Assembly: GCA_029777225.1 (NCBI GenBank)
Contig: JAKOSR010000158.1
Coordinates: 1-14,765, forward strand
Length of the DNA: 14,765 nt
From: Chloroflexota bacterium
GTDB lineage: Bacteria; Chloroflexota; Anaerolineae; Anaerolineales; Anaerolineaceae
Direction: 5' to 3'
Position numbers and translations under genes: made by a program. Shown here in pieces: positions 8,964 through 14,765 of the stretch. Under the pieces are notes generated by a model. That model searched no databases, was not told where the DNA came from, and saw nothing but the letters and a program-made list of their open reading frames with translations. Position 1 is the first letter of the stretch, and every line of letters begins with the position of its first letter.

Positions 8964-9596
8964 TTATAAAGTCGATTCGACAGGTTGGCGTTGCAACAAG
9001 AATTTCATTTTTTCCAAATCCGCGGGTGTATCCAGGTCTTGTTGGATATCCCGGTTTAGATACACGATTAATTCCGCTCCCTTTTGAACGGCCTGGGCAC
9101 AATGTTTTTGAAATGAACCCCGTCCAAAAGCAGGCCTGACCAGCTCGGGGTGGCTTAAGAGCATCGCGTTGGTGCCCTGCTGGGCGAGGTCAGGCACGAT
9201 GACCAGGAAGACTTCACTTTCCGCTTTCTGGCTACGTGTCATGAGCTGCCCCAGGTCTGCGGGTTTGAGCAGTGGTAAATCCGAGGGGATAATCAGCACC
9301 CGCCCGGGGTCGCGGTAGGTGATGAATTCCAGCCCCAATCGCACAGCGGCGTTCAAATTACTGGTAGATTGCTCGTAAACGGCCATGCAACCCCGGTCCA
9401 CAGCCAGGTTGAGCGCTTTCTTGTCACGACTGATGACCAGCACCCGGTCAATCGCTGGGGTTTGGGAAAGGACCTCGAGCGTCCTTTCATAACATTGGCG
9501 GTTAAGCTTTTCAAGCTCATCAGGCACAACTACAGAACGCAGTCTTGATTTCCCTTTGCTGAAGGGTTTAACTGGAAGGATTGCCCAATTAGTCAT
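8964..9596 (-). CDS. cofC: CofC: 2-phospho-L-lactate (or PEP) guanylyltransferase
   Basis: This 210-residue enzyme activates a phosphorylated three-carbon acid with GTP, releasing PPi, to give the donor that CofD uses in F420 synthesis. It has the nucleotidyltransferase fold with LPVKPFSKGKSRL (7-19, nucleotide loop), IPSDLPLL (103-110, metal-binding Asp), QQGTNAM (139-145), FGRGSF (157-162) and DLDTP (187-191). Length matches the family. Archaeal CofC uses 2-phospho-L-lactate, actinobacterial FbiD uses phosphoenolpyruvate and at least one bacterial enzyme uses 3-phosphoglycerate; I cannot tell which applies. ATG 9596 overlaps the cofD stop by eight bases, so the two are probably translated together. 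Confidence 0.94.
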   Translation of the reverse strand: MTNWAILPVKPFSKGKSRLRSVVVPDELEKLNRQCYERTLEVLSQTPAIDRVLVISRDKKALNLAVDRGCMAVYEQSTSNLNAAVRLGLEFITYRDPGRVLIIPSDLPLLKPADLGQLMTRSQKAESEVFLVIVPDLAQQGTNAMLLSHPELVRPAFGRGSFQKHCAQAVQKGAELIVYLNRDIQQDLDTPADLEKMKFLLQRQPVESTL

Positions 9597-10575
9597 GTTT
9601 TTCCGATTGGTTCAGCACCAAAAGTCCGAGCCGGAGCACTTCATCGGCCAGACGAAACTTGTGCTGCGCACATTGCATAAGCGTATTTGTGCTGTAAAGA
9701 ATTATATCTTTTAACTCCGAATTTTGAACACTTAGGGCGTCCAGTTCATCTAAAACAAAAGCGCTGACCAGGTTGCCGTAATGGGCCAACACCTGCAGCG
9801 CGGCAGGTTCAATCCCCAGTTCAGCAAACATCTTCGCCGCCGGCCCCTTCACCGCTTTTCCCTGGATAAGGGGCGAGACGGCGACGACGGGTTTTTCCTG
9901 TACCAGGTCGCGCAGACCAGCCACGCGCAAAATCGGGTCAATGCTGACCCACGGGTTGGAGGGACACAACACCACCAGGTCCGCCTCCATCAACGCATCC
10001 ATTACTTTCCGGGTTGGTTTGGCCCGACCTGCCGCCTCAAGGTCAATTTCAGCCACCTCTGGCTCAAAATGCTCCCTGACGAAGTATTCCTGGAAGGCCA
10101 ACTTGCGGCCATCCCTGGTGAGGATGAAGGTCGGCGCGGGGTCGTCACTCATCGGTAAAACGCTCGCACGGATTCCCAGCCGCGCGCACAGGTGCAGCGT
10201 CGTTTCCGTCAGGCTCAAACCCTCCGCCAGGCATCTGGTTCGTTCCAGGTGCGTGGCCAAGTCTTTGTCGCCCAGCTGAAACCAATCCGGCGCGCCAAGG
10301 GTCCGTAAAGCCTGCAGAACCTGGTTGGTGTCTCCTGCCAGCCCCCAGCCGCGGGTGGGGTCCTGTAAATCCCCGAGCGCGTACATGACGCTATCCAGGT
10401 CCGGGCAAATACGCAGACCAAAATGGGTAAAATCATCGCCTGTATTGACGATGACGCTGAGGTTTTCAGGCGGCAGGCAGTTTGCCAGGCCCACCACGAG
10501 TTTGGCGCCGCCCACCCCGCCTGCCAGGGCGGCCACCTTGATGGTCTGATACGCCAGCCTGGAATAAGGTTTCAT
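9589..10575 (-). CDS. cofD: CofD: 2-phospho-L-lactate transferase (F420-0 synthesis)
   Basis: This 328-residue transferase joins the activated phospho-acid to the deazaflavin F0, forming F420-0 or its dehydro form. All family landmarks are present: ALAGGVGGAKL (16-26), VNTGDDFTHFGLRICPDLD (43-61), RGWGLAGDT (75-83), PMSDDPAPTF (141-150), LCPSNPWVSIDPIL (203-216) and SPLIQGKAVKGP (234-245). Length is as expected. About eleven residues precede the first core strand. ATG 10575 overlaps the cofE TGA as ATGA without a clear Shine-Dalgarno site, so translation probably depends on coupling to cofE. F0 synthase, which makes its other substrate, is not in the window. Confidence 0.96.
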   Translation of the reverse strand: MKPYSRLAYQTIKVAALAGGVGGAKLVVGLANCLPPENLSVIVNTGDDFTHFGLRICPDLDSVMYALGDLQDPTRGWGLAGDTNQVLQALRTLGAPDWFQLGDKDLATHLERTRCLAEGLSLTETTLHLCARLGIRASVLPMSDDPAPTFILTRDGRKLAFQEYFVREHFEPEVAEIDLEAAGRAKPTRKVMDALMEADLVVLCPSNPWVSIDPILRVAGLRDLVQEKPVVAVSPLIQGKAVKGPAAKMFAELGIEPAALQVLAHYGNLVSAFVLDELDALSVQNSELKDIILYSTNTLMQCAQHKFRLADEVLRLGLLVLNQSEKHD

Positions 10576-11351
10576 CGAAACATGTCGAATTGTGGATTGC
10601 GCACCAACTCGCTGGCTGAACCTTCCCGCAGCACGTACGGGAAGCCCCGCGCGATGACCACCGGGGTCCCTTCCGCGGCCTGGCCCATCATCAGCGACGC
10701 GCCTGCGGCCAGTTCATCCGCCGCGCCAATGGTCGTGACGCGCAGGGCGTAGTGGTACATGTCTTCCTGCCCCCGCATATCCACCAGCGCGGGTATGCCT
10801 GAAAGGCCGATGGTACTGCCCAACACGCCGTTGCGCCAGGCGCGTCCATGGGAATCGATGATTAACACACCCAGCCTCGCACCGCTAAGCTGTTCCAGGC
10901 CGGCGCGAATTCGCGCGGCCGAGCTGTCAGAATCTTCCGGAAGCAGCAGCACCCAATCCTCCGGGTTTCCCCAGGGACCCTTGACGTTGGAGTGGTCAAT
11001 CCCCGCATTGGCACAGACGAAACCAGATTTATGCGCCACGATGATTGTCCCCGGCCGGGTTCGCAACACTTCGCTGCTTTCCCGTAAAATGAGCTCCACC
11101 AGCTCCGGCCTTTTTTCCAGGTATACTGCCAGCTCCATCGCCCGCTTGGAGGGGGTTATTGTGGTCAGATTGACCAGCCTGCCTTCGGCCTTGGAGACAA
11201 TCTTTTGGGCGAGCACCAGGATATCCCCATCGACAAGCGTTAAACCCTGGGCTGATAGCGCTTCAAAGATTATCCCGGCGAGGTCATCGCCTGCCAGGAT
11301 TTCTGGCAGCCCCGGCAGCGTGGTCAGGCTGAGCGTCCGGGCCTGGCTCAT
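10572..11351 (-). CDS. cofE: CofE: coenzyme F420-0:L-glutamate ligase, single-domain
   Basis: This 259-residue GTP-dependent ligase adds the gamma-linked glutamate tail to F420-0. Motifs: DGDILVLAQKIVSKAEGR (41-58), SGFVCANAGIDHSNV (109-123), LLLPEDSDSSAARIR (135-149), DSHGRAWRNGVLGSTIGLSG (166-185) and ADELAAGASLMMGQ (211-224). It is the stand-alone form, as in archaea and some bacteria. The actinobacterial FbiB protein carries an additional FMN-binding nitroreductase-like domain that reduces dehydro-F420-0; no such extension follows here. ATG 11351 overlaps the fno stop as ATGA. The upstream context (AGGC) is a weak ribosome site, consistent with coupled translation. Confidence 0.96.
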   Translation of the reverse strand: MSQARTLSLTTLPGLPEILAGDDLAGIIFEALSAQGLTLVDGDILVLAQKIVSKAEGRLVNLTTITPSKRAMELAVYLEKRPELVELILRESSEVLRTRPGTIIVAHKSGFVCANAGIDHSNVKGPWGNPEDWVLLLPEDSDSSAARIRAGLEQLSGARLGVLIIDSHGRAWRNGVLGSTIGLSGIPALVDMRGQEDMYHYALRVTTIGAADELAAGASLMMGQAAEGTPVVIARGFPYVLREGSASELVRNPQFDMFR

Positions 11352-12007
11352 GCGATGCCTGTAATCCTGATTCCGGCCGACTGGACGTTGTACTTGATGT
11401 TCAAGCCAATCAAAATGGAGGTGAGCCCTTCAACCACCACCGCGTTTTGAATGACACCGGCATCCCAGGCCTTAAGCCCAATTTCCTCTGCCAGGCCGAT
11501 GACCAATTCACGCGATTCCTTGTCTGTTCCGCAGACCAAAACCTCGCTATCAACCAACTCACCAGAGAGCAACCGCTCAAATGAGATGGTTTGAAACGCC
11601 GCCACCACCTTTGAGTCAGGGCCCAGCACAGCCCGGGCCTGCTGGGAGGCACTGCCTTCCTCTGGCATGGTGACGCGTGTAACCTTGGGTGGAACCAAAG
11701 GGACCACCACGTCAATCAGCAATTTGCCTTGCAGCGCGTCTTTCAGGCCTTCCAGGGTGCTCTTGTGCGCGGCAAAAGGAACCGTCAGTACGGCAATATC
11801 GCACGCCCTGACGGCCTGCTCATTCACCATGCCAAAAACTTCCCCTTCACCATGCAGCAGTTCCTTGAGTTCCGCGACGGCCGCCTGCGCTTTTTCTTCC
11901 GAGCGGGAGCCAATCAGGATGGTATGGCCGGCCAGCGCCCACCGATACCCCAACCCCTTACCTTCACGTCCGGTACCGCCAATAATGCCAATCTTGTACT
12001 TGTCCAT
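11348..12007 (-). CDS. fno: NADPH:coenzyme F420 oxidoreductase
   Basis: This 219-residue enzyme transfers hydride between NADP(H) and F420. The N-terminal Rossmann motif reads IGIIGGTGREGKGLGYRWAL (6-25), followed by HTILIGSRSEEKA (28-40), the loop that selects the NADP 2'-phosphate. Further matches are DIAVLTVPFAAH, the acidic-hydrophobic segment LLIDVVVPL, and the C-terminal signature YNVQSAGIRITGIA. Length matches Fno/NpdG. It begins the F420 block and is the likely supplier of reduced F420 for the LLM-class enzyme, or the exit for electrons in the reverse direction. ATG 12007 has TAGGA eight bases upstream; its TAG is the stop codon of the amidohydrolase gene. Confidence 0.95.
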   Translation of the reverse strand: MDKYKIGIIGGTGREGKGLGYRWALAGHTILIGSRSEEKAQAAVAELKELLHGEGEVFGMVNEQAVRACDIAVLTVPFAAHKSTLEGLKDALQGKLLIDVVVPLVPPKVTRVTMPEEGSASQQARAVLGPDSKVVAAFQTISFERLLSGELVDSEVLVCGTDKESRELVIGLAEEIGLKAWDAGVIQNAVVVEGLTSILIGLNIKYNVQSAGIRITGIA

Positions 12008-12015
12008 GTTTAGTT

Positions 12016-12020
12016 TCCTA
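12016..12020 (-). promoter_or_regulatory. Ribosome binding site of fno built into the upstream stop codon
   Basis: The minus strand reads TAGGA, then eight bases, then ATG 12007. The TAG of this site is the amidohydrolase stop codon, so ribosomes finishing that gene cover the fno start site. Confidence 0.6.
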
Positions 12021-13358
12021 TAATTGATTTACGCGTTCCCAGGTTTGAGCCGCGTTCTCGCGCGCTTTCGCGGCGATTTCGGCTTCATCCAGGAAAAGCA
12101 ATTCCCGGTTGAGCATCAACACCTTCCCAGCGACCATGGTCATGGTGACCATTCCATCCCTGAAACCAAACAGGATGTGCCAGGGGAAATTACCAGCCGT
12201 CAGGGGCGTGATGGGTTGGTAATCAACGAAAATGATGTCCGCAGCCGCGCCTGGTTCTATCGTGCCTATGCGCAGCCCTTCAAAAGTGTGGGTGGCCAGC
12301 CTGGAATTATTCTCCACTGCCAGCCGCACAACGTCGTAGCCATTCATGGCCCGGGGGTCAGCCTGGTGGTCTTTTTGGATGAAATAAGCGGCCGCCCATT
12401 CCTGCCACATCGCGTTTGAGAAGCCGTCATTGCCCAGGCATACCTTCACGCCAGCCCTGAGCATGCTTTCCACCGGGGTTACGCCAACCGCGTTATTCAT
12501 GTTGGAGCGGGGCTGATGCGAAAGCCATGTGCCACTTTGGGCAAGCAATCCAATTTCCTCCGGGGTCACATGCACCCCGTGCGCCAAGATGGAACGCGCA
12601 CCTAACACCCCCGCGTCCGCGAAGCGCTGAATGACCCGCTTGCCATACTTTTGAAGCGCGTCAGTTTGGTCCACCACCCCTTCAGCCGCGTGGCTGTGAA
12701 AGCCAACCCGTCCATTGTTTTCAGCCAGGCAGGCGTCCAACGTCTCCGCTGAAACAGTCAGGCTGGCATGCAGTCCAAAATGCGCCCGCACCAGTGGACC
12801 CGCTTCGCCACGCACCACCCGGCTAATAAACCGGCCGTTCTCCCTGACACCGGCGAGCGCTTTGTCCTTGCCATCGCGGTCGGTAACCTCGTAGCATAAC
12901 GACGCGCGTAAACCAGCCCGGTTAAGTGCCTCGTACTCGATATCGAGTGACCCATCAATGCAGTTTGGGGAGGCGTGATGGTCAAACAGCGTGGTTGTGC
13001 CGTACTTAATCGCGTCCACCAGGCATACCAGGGCCGAAAGGCGCACGCCTTCCTCGTCCAGGGATTTATCCAGTTTCCACCACAAGCTGGCCAGGATTTC
13101 TGAAAAATCCTTGGGGGCATCACCTGGGATGGCCATGCCCCTCGAAAAAGCGCCATAAAAATGGGTGTGTGCGCAAATATTGCCCGGCATGACGAGCTGT
13201 CCGCGGGCATTCAGCACATCCTCTTCCGGATGCGCGGCAACAAGCTTCCCGGCCTGCTGAATTTCCTTGATGATGCCTTCCTGGATGAGCAGTTCATAGC
13301 CCTCCAGGACCTGGTTTTCCGACCCCCATGTCACAATCCTGCCATTCGTAATAATCAA
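12018..13358 (-). CDS. ssnA: SsnA-type amidohydrolase (cytosine deaminase/chlorohydrolase family)
   Basis: This 446-residue metal-dependent amidohydrolase resembles E. coli SsnA across its length. A short beta-sandwich encloses a TIM barrel with metal and active-site motifs: CAHTHFYGAFSRG (62-74; His64, His66), FDHHASP (125-131), HSHAAE (221-226), LAHGVH (258-263), QPRSNMNNAVG (282-292) and LGNDG (308-312; Asp311). The C-terminal sandwich has IEPGAAADIIFVDY and HILFGF. SsnA proteins are found with XdhD, YgfM and purine-degradation genes in anaerobes; they probably remove an amino group or open a ring, but the reaction is not certain. The start is TTG 13358, the only well-placed start, with AAGGAG five bases upstream. 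A 61-base gap separates it from the epimerase gene. Guanine- or cytosine-deaminase-like activity is an alternative. Confidence 0.9.
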   Translation of the reverse strand: MIITNGRIVTWGSENQVLEGYELLIQEGIIKEIQQAGKLVAAHPEEDVLNARGQLVMPGNICAHTHFYGAFSRGMAIPGDAPKDFSEILASLWWKLDKSLDEEGVRLSALVCLVDAIKYGTTTLFDHHASPNCIDGSLDIEYEALNRAGLRASLCYEVTDRDGKDKALAGVRENGRFISRVVRGEAGPLVRAHFGLHASLTVSAETLDACLAENNGRVGFHSHAAEGVVDQTDALQKYGKRVIQRFADAGVLGARSILAHGVHVTPEEIGLLAQSGTWLSHQPRSNMNNAVGVTPVESMLRAGVKVCLGNDGFSNAMWQEWAAAYFIQKDHQADPRAMNGYDVVRLAVENNSRLATHTFEGLRIGTIEPGAAADIIFVDYQPITPLTAGNFPWHILFGFRDGMVTMTMVAGKVLMLNRELLFLDEAEIAAKARENAAQTWERVNQL

Positions 13359-13363
13359 GTTGA

Positions 13364-13369
13364 CTCCTT
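13364..13369 (-). promoter_or_regulatory. Strong ribosome binding site that supports a TTG start
   Basis: AAGGAG lies five bases before TTG 13358. No ATG or GTG near this point gives a complete family N-terminus, so this site decides the start of the SsnA-type gene. Confidence 0.75.
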
Positions 13370-13419
13370 TCTTCGGCTCGCCCCGCCCGTTTGGTGAGTT
13401 TCCGGGTTGAACGCTGCGG

Positions 13420-13833
13420 TTATTCCGGTTCAGTCAGTTCGTACAGCTCAATCAACACGCCATTGGCCGCTTTGGGGTGCACAAAGGCCATTTTACGGCC
13501 AGGCAAGACCAGGGCTTCCTCATTGATCAACCGAATTCCGGCTGTTTTCAGTTGGGCCAGCATGGCGTCGATATCCGCGACCTCAACGCACAGGTGGTGC
13601 AACCCCTCGCCTCGCTTCTCCAGGAAGCTCGCCGTTCCCGATTCCGCCGTGGTTGGCTGGACCAGCTCAATTTCCGAATCGCCAACCGGAAGAAACGCCA
13701 CTCTGGCCTGCTGGGAGGGTACCTCTTCAATGTGGTCAAGCTGGATGCCGAGCGCGTTTTCCCAGAAGGGCAGAGAGGCATCAATATCCCGGACGACAAT
13801 CGCGATGTGATTGAGTTTCTTAATGGTTTCCAT
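13420..13833 (-). CDS. mce: Methylmalonyl-CoA epimerase
   Basis: This 137-residue vicinal-oxygen-chelate protein interconverts the 2R and 2S forms of methylmalonyl-CoA. The two beta-alpha-beta-beta-beta halves are visible: LNHIAIVVRDIDASLPFWEN (7-26) with metal ligand His9, IELVQPT (55-61), GEGLHHLCVEVADID (75-89) with a His ligand at 79/80, and GVLIELYE (125-132) with Glu129. Length is normal. ATG 13833 lies eight bases after the mutase stop, with AAGGA four bases upstream. Next to the mutase it completes the (S)-methylmalonyl-CoA to succinyl-CoA step of propionyl-CoA use, or the reverse. No terminator hairpin is visible in the 61 bases after its stop. Confidence 0.95.
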   Translation of the reverse strand: METIKKLNHIAIVVRDIDASLPFWENALGIQLDHIEEVPSQQARVAFLPVGDSEIELVQPTTAESGTASFLEKRGEGLHHLCVEVADIDAMLAQLKTAGIRLINEEALVLPGRKMAFVHPKAANGVLIELYELTEPE

Positions 13834-13841
13834 GTTTTCCT

Positions 13842-14765
13842 TTAGAGGTAATTGGGAGCCTGGTACTCGCCCCAGACCTGCCGGAGCAGGTCGCAGATTT
13901 CTCCCAGGGTGAGTTTGGCTTCAACGCATTCAATGAACAAAGGCACCATGTTTTCGGTCCCCTTGGCGGCGGTCTCAAGGCGGGCCAGGAGCTCCGCCAC
14001 CCTGGCTGGGTCGCGTGTGGCCCGCAGCGTGGCAAGGCGTTCGTGCTGTTCGCGCTCGACCGCCGGGTCAATCTTCTGGGACTCAAGCAGGATGGTTTCA
14101 TCCACCTGGAACTTGTTCACGCCAACCACCACATCTTCGCCGGATTCGAGGCGTTTTTGAGCCGCGTAAGCGGCATCCTGGATTTCATTCTGGATGTAAC
14201 CATTTTCAATTGCCCTGAGCGCTCCGCCCATCTCATCGATTTTGTGGATGTACGCTTCGGCCTGGGCCTCAATCTGGTCCGTCAGGTATTCCACCATGTA
14301 GGAACCTGCGAATGGATCAATGGTATCGGCCACCCCGGACTCGTGGGCGATAATCTGCTGCGTCCGCAACGCGACCTGCACCGATTTTTCGGTTGGGAGC
14401 CACAATGCCTCATCCATGCTGTTGGTATGCAGGGATTGCGTGCCCCCCATTACCGCGGCCAAAGCCTGCAGCGTGACGCGCACCACGTTGTTTTCCGGTT
14501 GTTGCGCCGTCAGTGTTGAGCCGGCTGTTTGCGTGTGGAAGCGTAATTTTAGCGAATTGTCACATTTAGCGCCAAAACGCTCCTTCATAATCCGGGCATA
14601 TAAGCGCCTGGCGGCCCGGAACTTCGCCACCTCTTCGAGGAAGTTGTTGTGCGCGTTGAAGAAGAACGAAAGCTGGTCCGCGAACTGGTCCACTTCCATG
14701 CCTGCTTTCAAAGCCGCTTCGATGTACGCGATGGCATTGGCCAGCGTGAACGCGACTTCCTGCAC
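13842..14765 (-). CDS. mcmA: Methylmalonyl-CoA mutase catalytic (large) subunit, C-terminal part cut by the window edge
   Basis: The last 308 codons (307 residues plus TAA) of a mutase catalytic subunit enter from the window edge. The barrel segments are highly typical: LSFFFNAHNNFLEEVAKFRA (near 32-51), LRFHTQTAGSTLTAQQPENN (73-92), MGGTQSLHTNSMDEAL, VADTIDPFAGSYMVEYLTDQ. These contribute to substrate and B12 contacts in the family. The protein ends WGEYQAPNYL, just after the barrel and its linker, with no DxHxxG B12-binding domain. It is therefore the split type, with a separate small B12-binding subunit outside this window. The first codon shown (GTG at the edge) is internal, not a start. 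The epimerase gene follows after eight bases. Confidence 0.95.
   Translation of the reverse strand: MQEVAFTLANAIAYIEAALKAGMEVDQFADQLSFFFNAHNNFLEEVAKFRAARRLYARIMKERFGAKCDNSLKLRFHTQTAGSTLTAQQPENNVVRVTLQALAAVMGGTQSLHTNSMDEALWLPTEKSVQVALRTQQIIAHESGVADTIDPFAGSYMVEYLTDQIEAQAEAYIHKIDEMGGALRAIENGYIQNEIQDAAYAAQKRLESGEDVVVGVNKFQVDETILLESQKIDPAVEREQHERLATLRATRDPARVAELLARLETAAKGTENMVPLFIECVEAKLTLGEICDLLRQVWGEYQAPNYL

Noticed and set aside
13359..13419. The longest gap as a possible promoter or terminator
   Set aside because: I find no -35/-10 pair with sensible spacing and no GC-rich hairpin with a T run on the minus strand; only the AAGGAG site before the TTG start is clear.

Overview
The window is one continuous gene train on the minus strand: 15 protein-coding genes, read from high to low coordinates. 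Two are cut by the window edges. Eight consecutive gene pairs overlap by 1 to 11 bases, and the longest gap is about 61 bases (13359-13419). I see no terminator, promoter, tRNA, rRNA, CRISPR array or insertion sequence, so the simplest reading is a single long operon or a segment of one. Shine-Dalgarno sites and GTG/TTG starts show a bacterial gene style. Separate CofC, CofD and a one-domain CofE, a split methylmalonyl-CoA mutase, a CBS-domain pyrophosphatase and XDH-type molybdenum hydroxylases together fit an uncultured Chloroflexota-like bacterium best. That assignment is an inference of modest confidence.

In order of transcription: (1) 14765-13420 holds the end of a methylmalonyl-CoA mutase catalytic subunit and methylmalonyl-CoA epimerase, the propionyl-CoA/succinyl-CoA branch. 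(2) 13358-12018 is an SsnA-type amidohydrolase with a TTG start. (3) 12007-8964 is a coenzyme F420 block: NADPH:F420 oxidoreductase (fno), cofE, cofD and cofC. (4) 8944-7476 holds an LLM-class (Mer-like) probable F420-dependent oxidoreductase and a hotdog thioesterase. (5) 7486-3789 is a molybdenum hydroxylase of E. coli XdhD type, a [2Fe-2S]-molybdopterin fusion, with its YgfM-like small flavoprotein-type partner. (6) 3792-1649 holds a CBS-domain family II pyrophosphatase and an XdhC-type molybdenum cofactor maturation protein. (7) 1629-1 is a second hydroxylase, built as a FAD-[2Fe-2S] fusion plus a separate molybdopterin subunit whose first 73 residues are present.

SsnA, YgfM and XdhD homologues also sit together in the E. 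coli ssnA-ygfM-xdhD locus and in anaerobic purine-degradation clusters. Here that set appears to be interleaved with machinery that makes, reduces and uses F420. A reasonable hypothesis is a purine- or N-heterocycle-processing pathway in which molybdenum hydroxylases, an amidohydrolase and an F420-dependent oxidoreductase act on one substrate series, with XdhC maturing the molybdenum enzymes and the pyrophosphatase removing the PPi released by CofC. No substrate can be read from the sequence. F0 synthase (CofG/CofH or FbiC), a DF420 reductase, the B12-binding mutase subunit and any transporter are not in the window.
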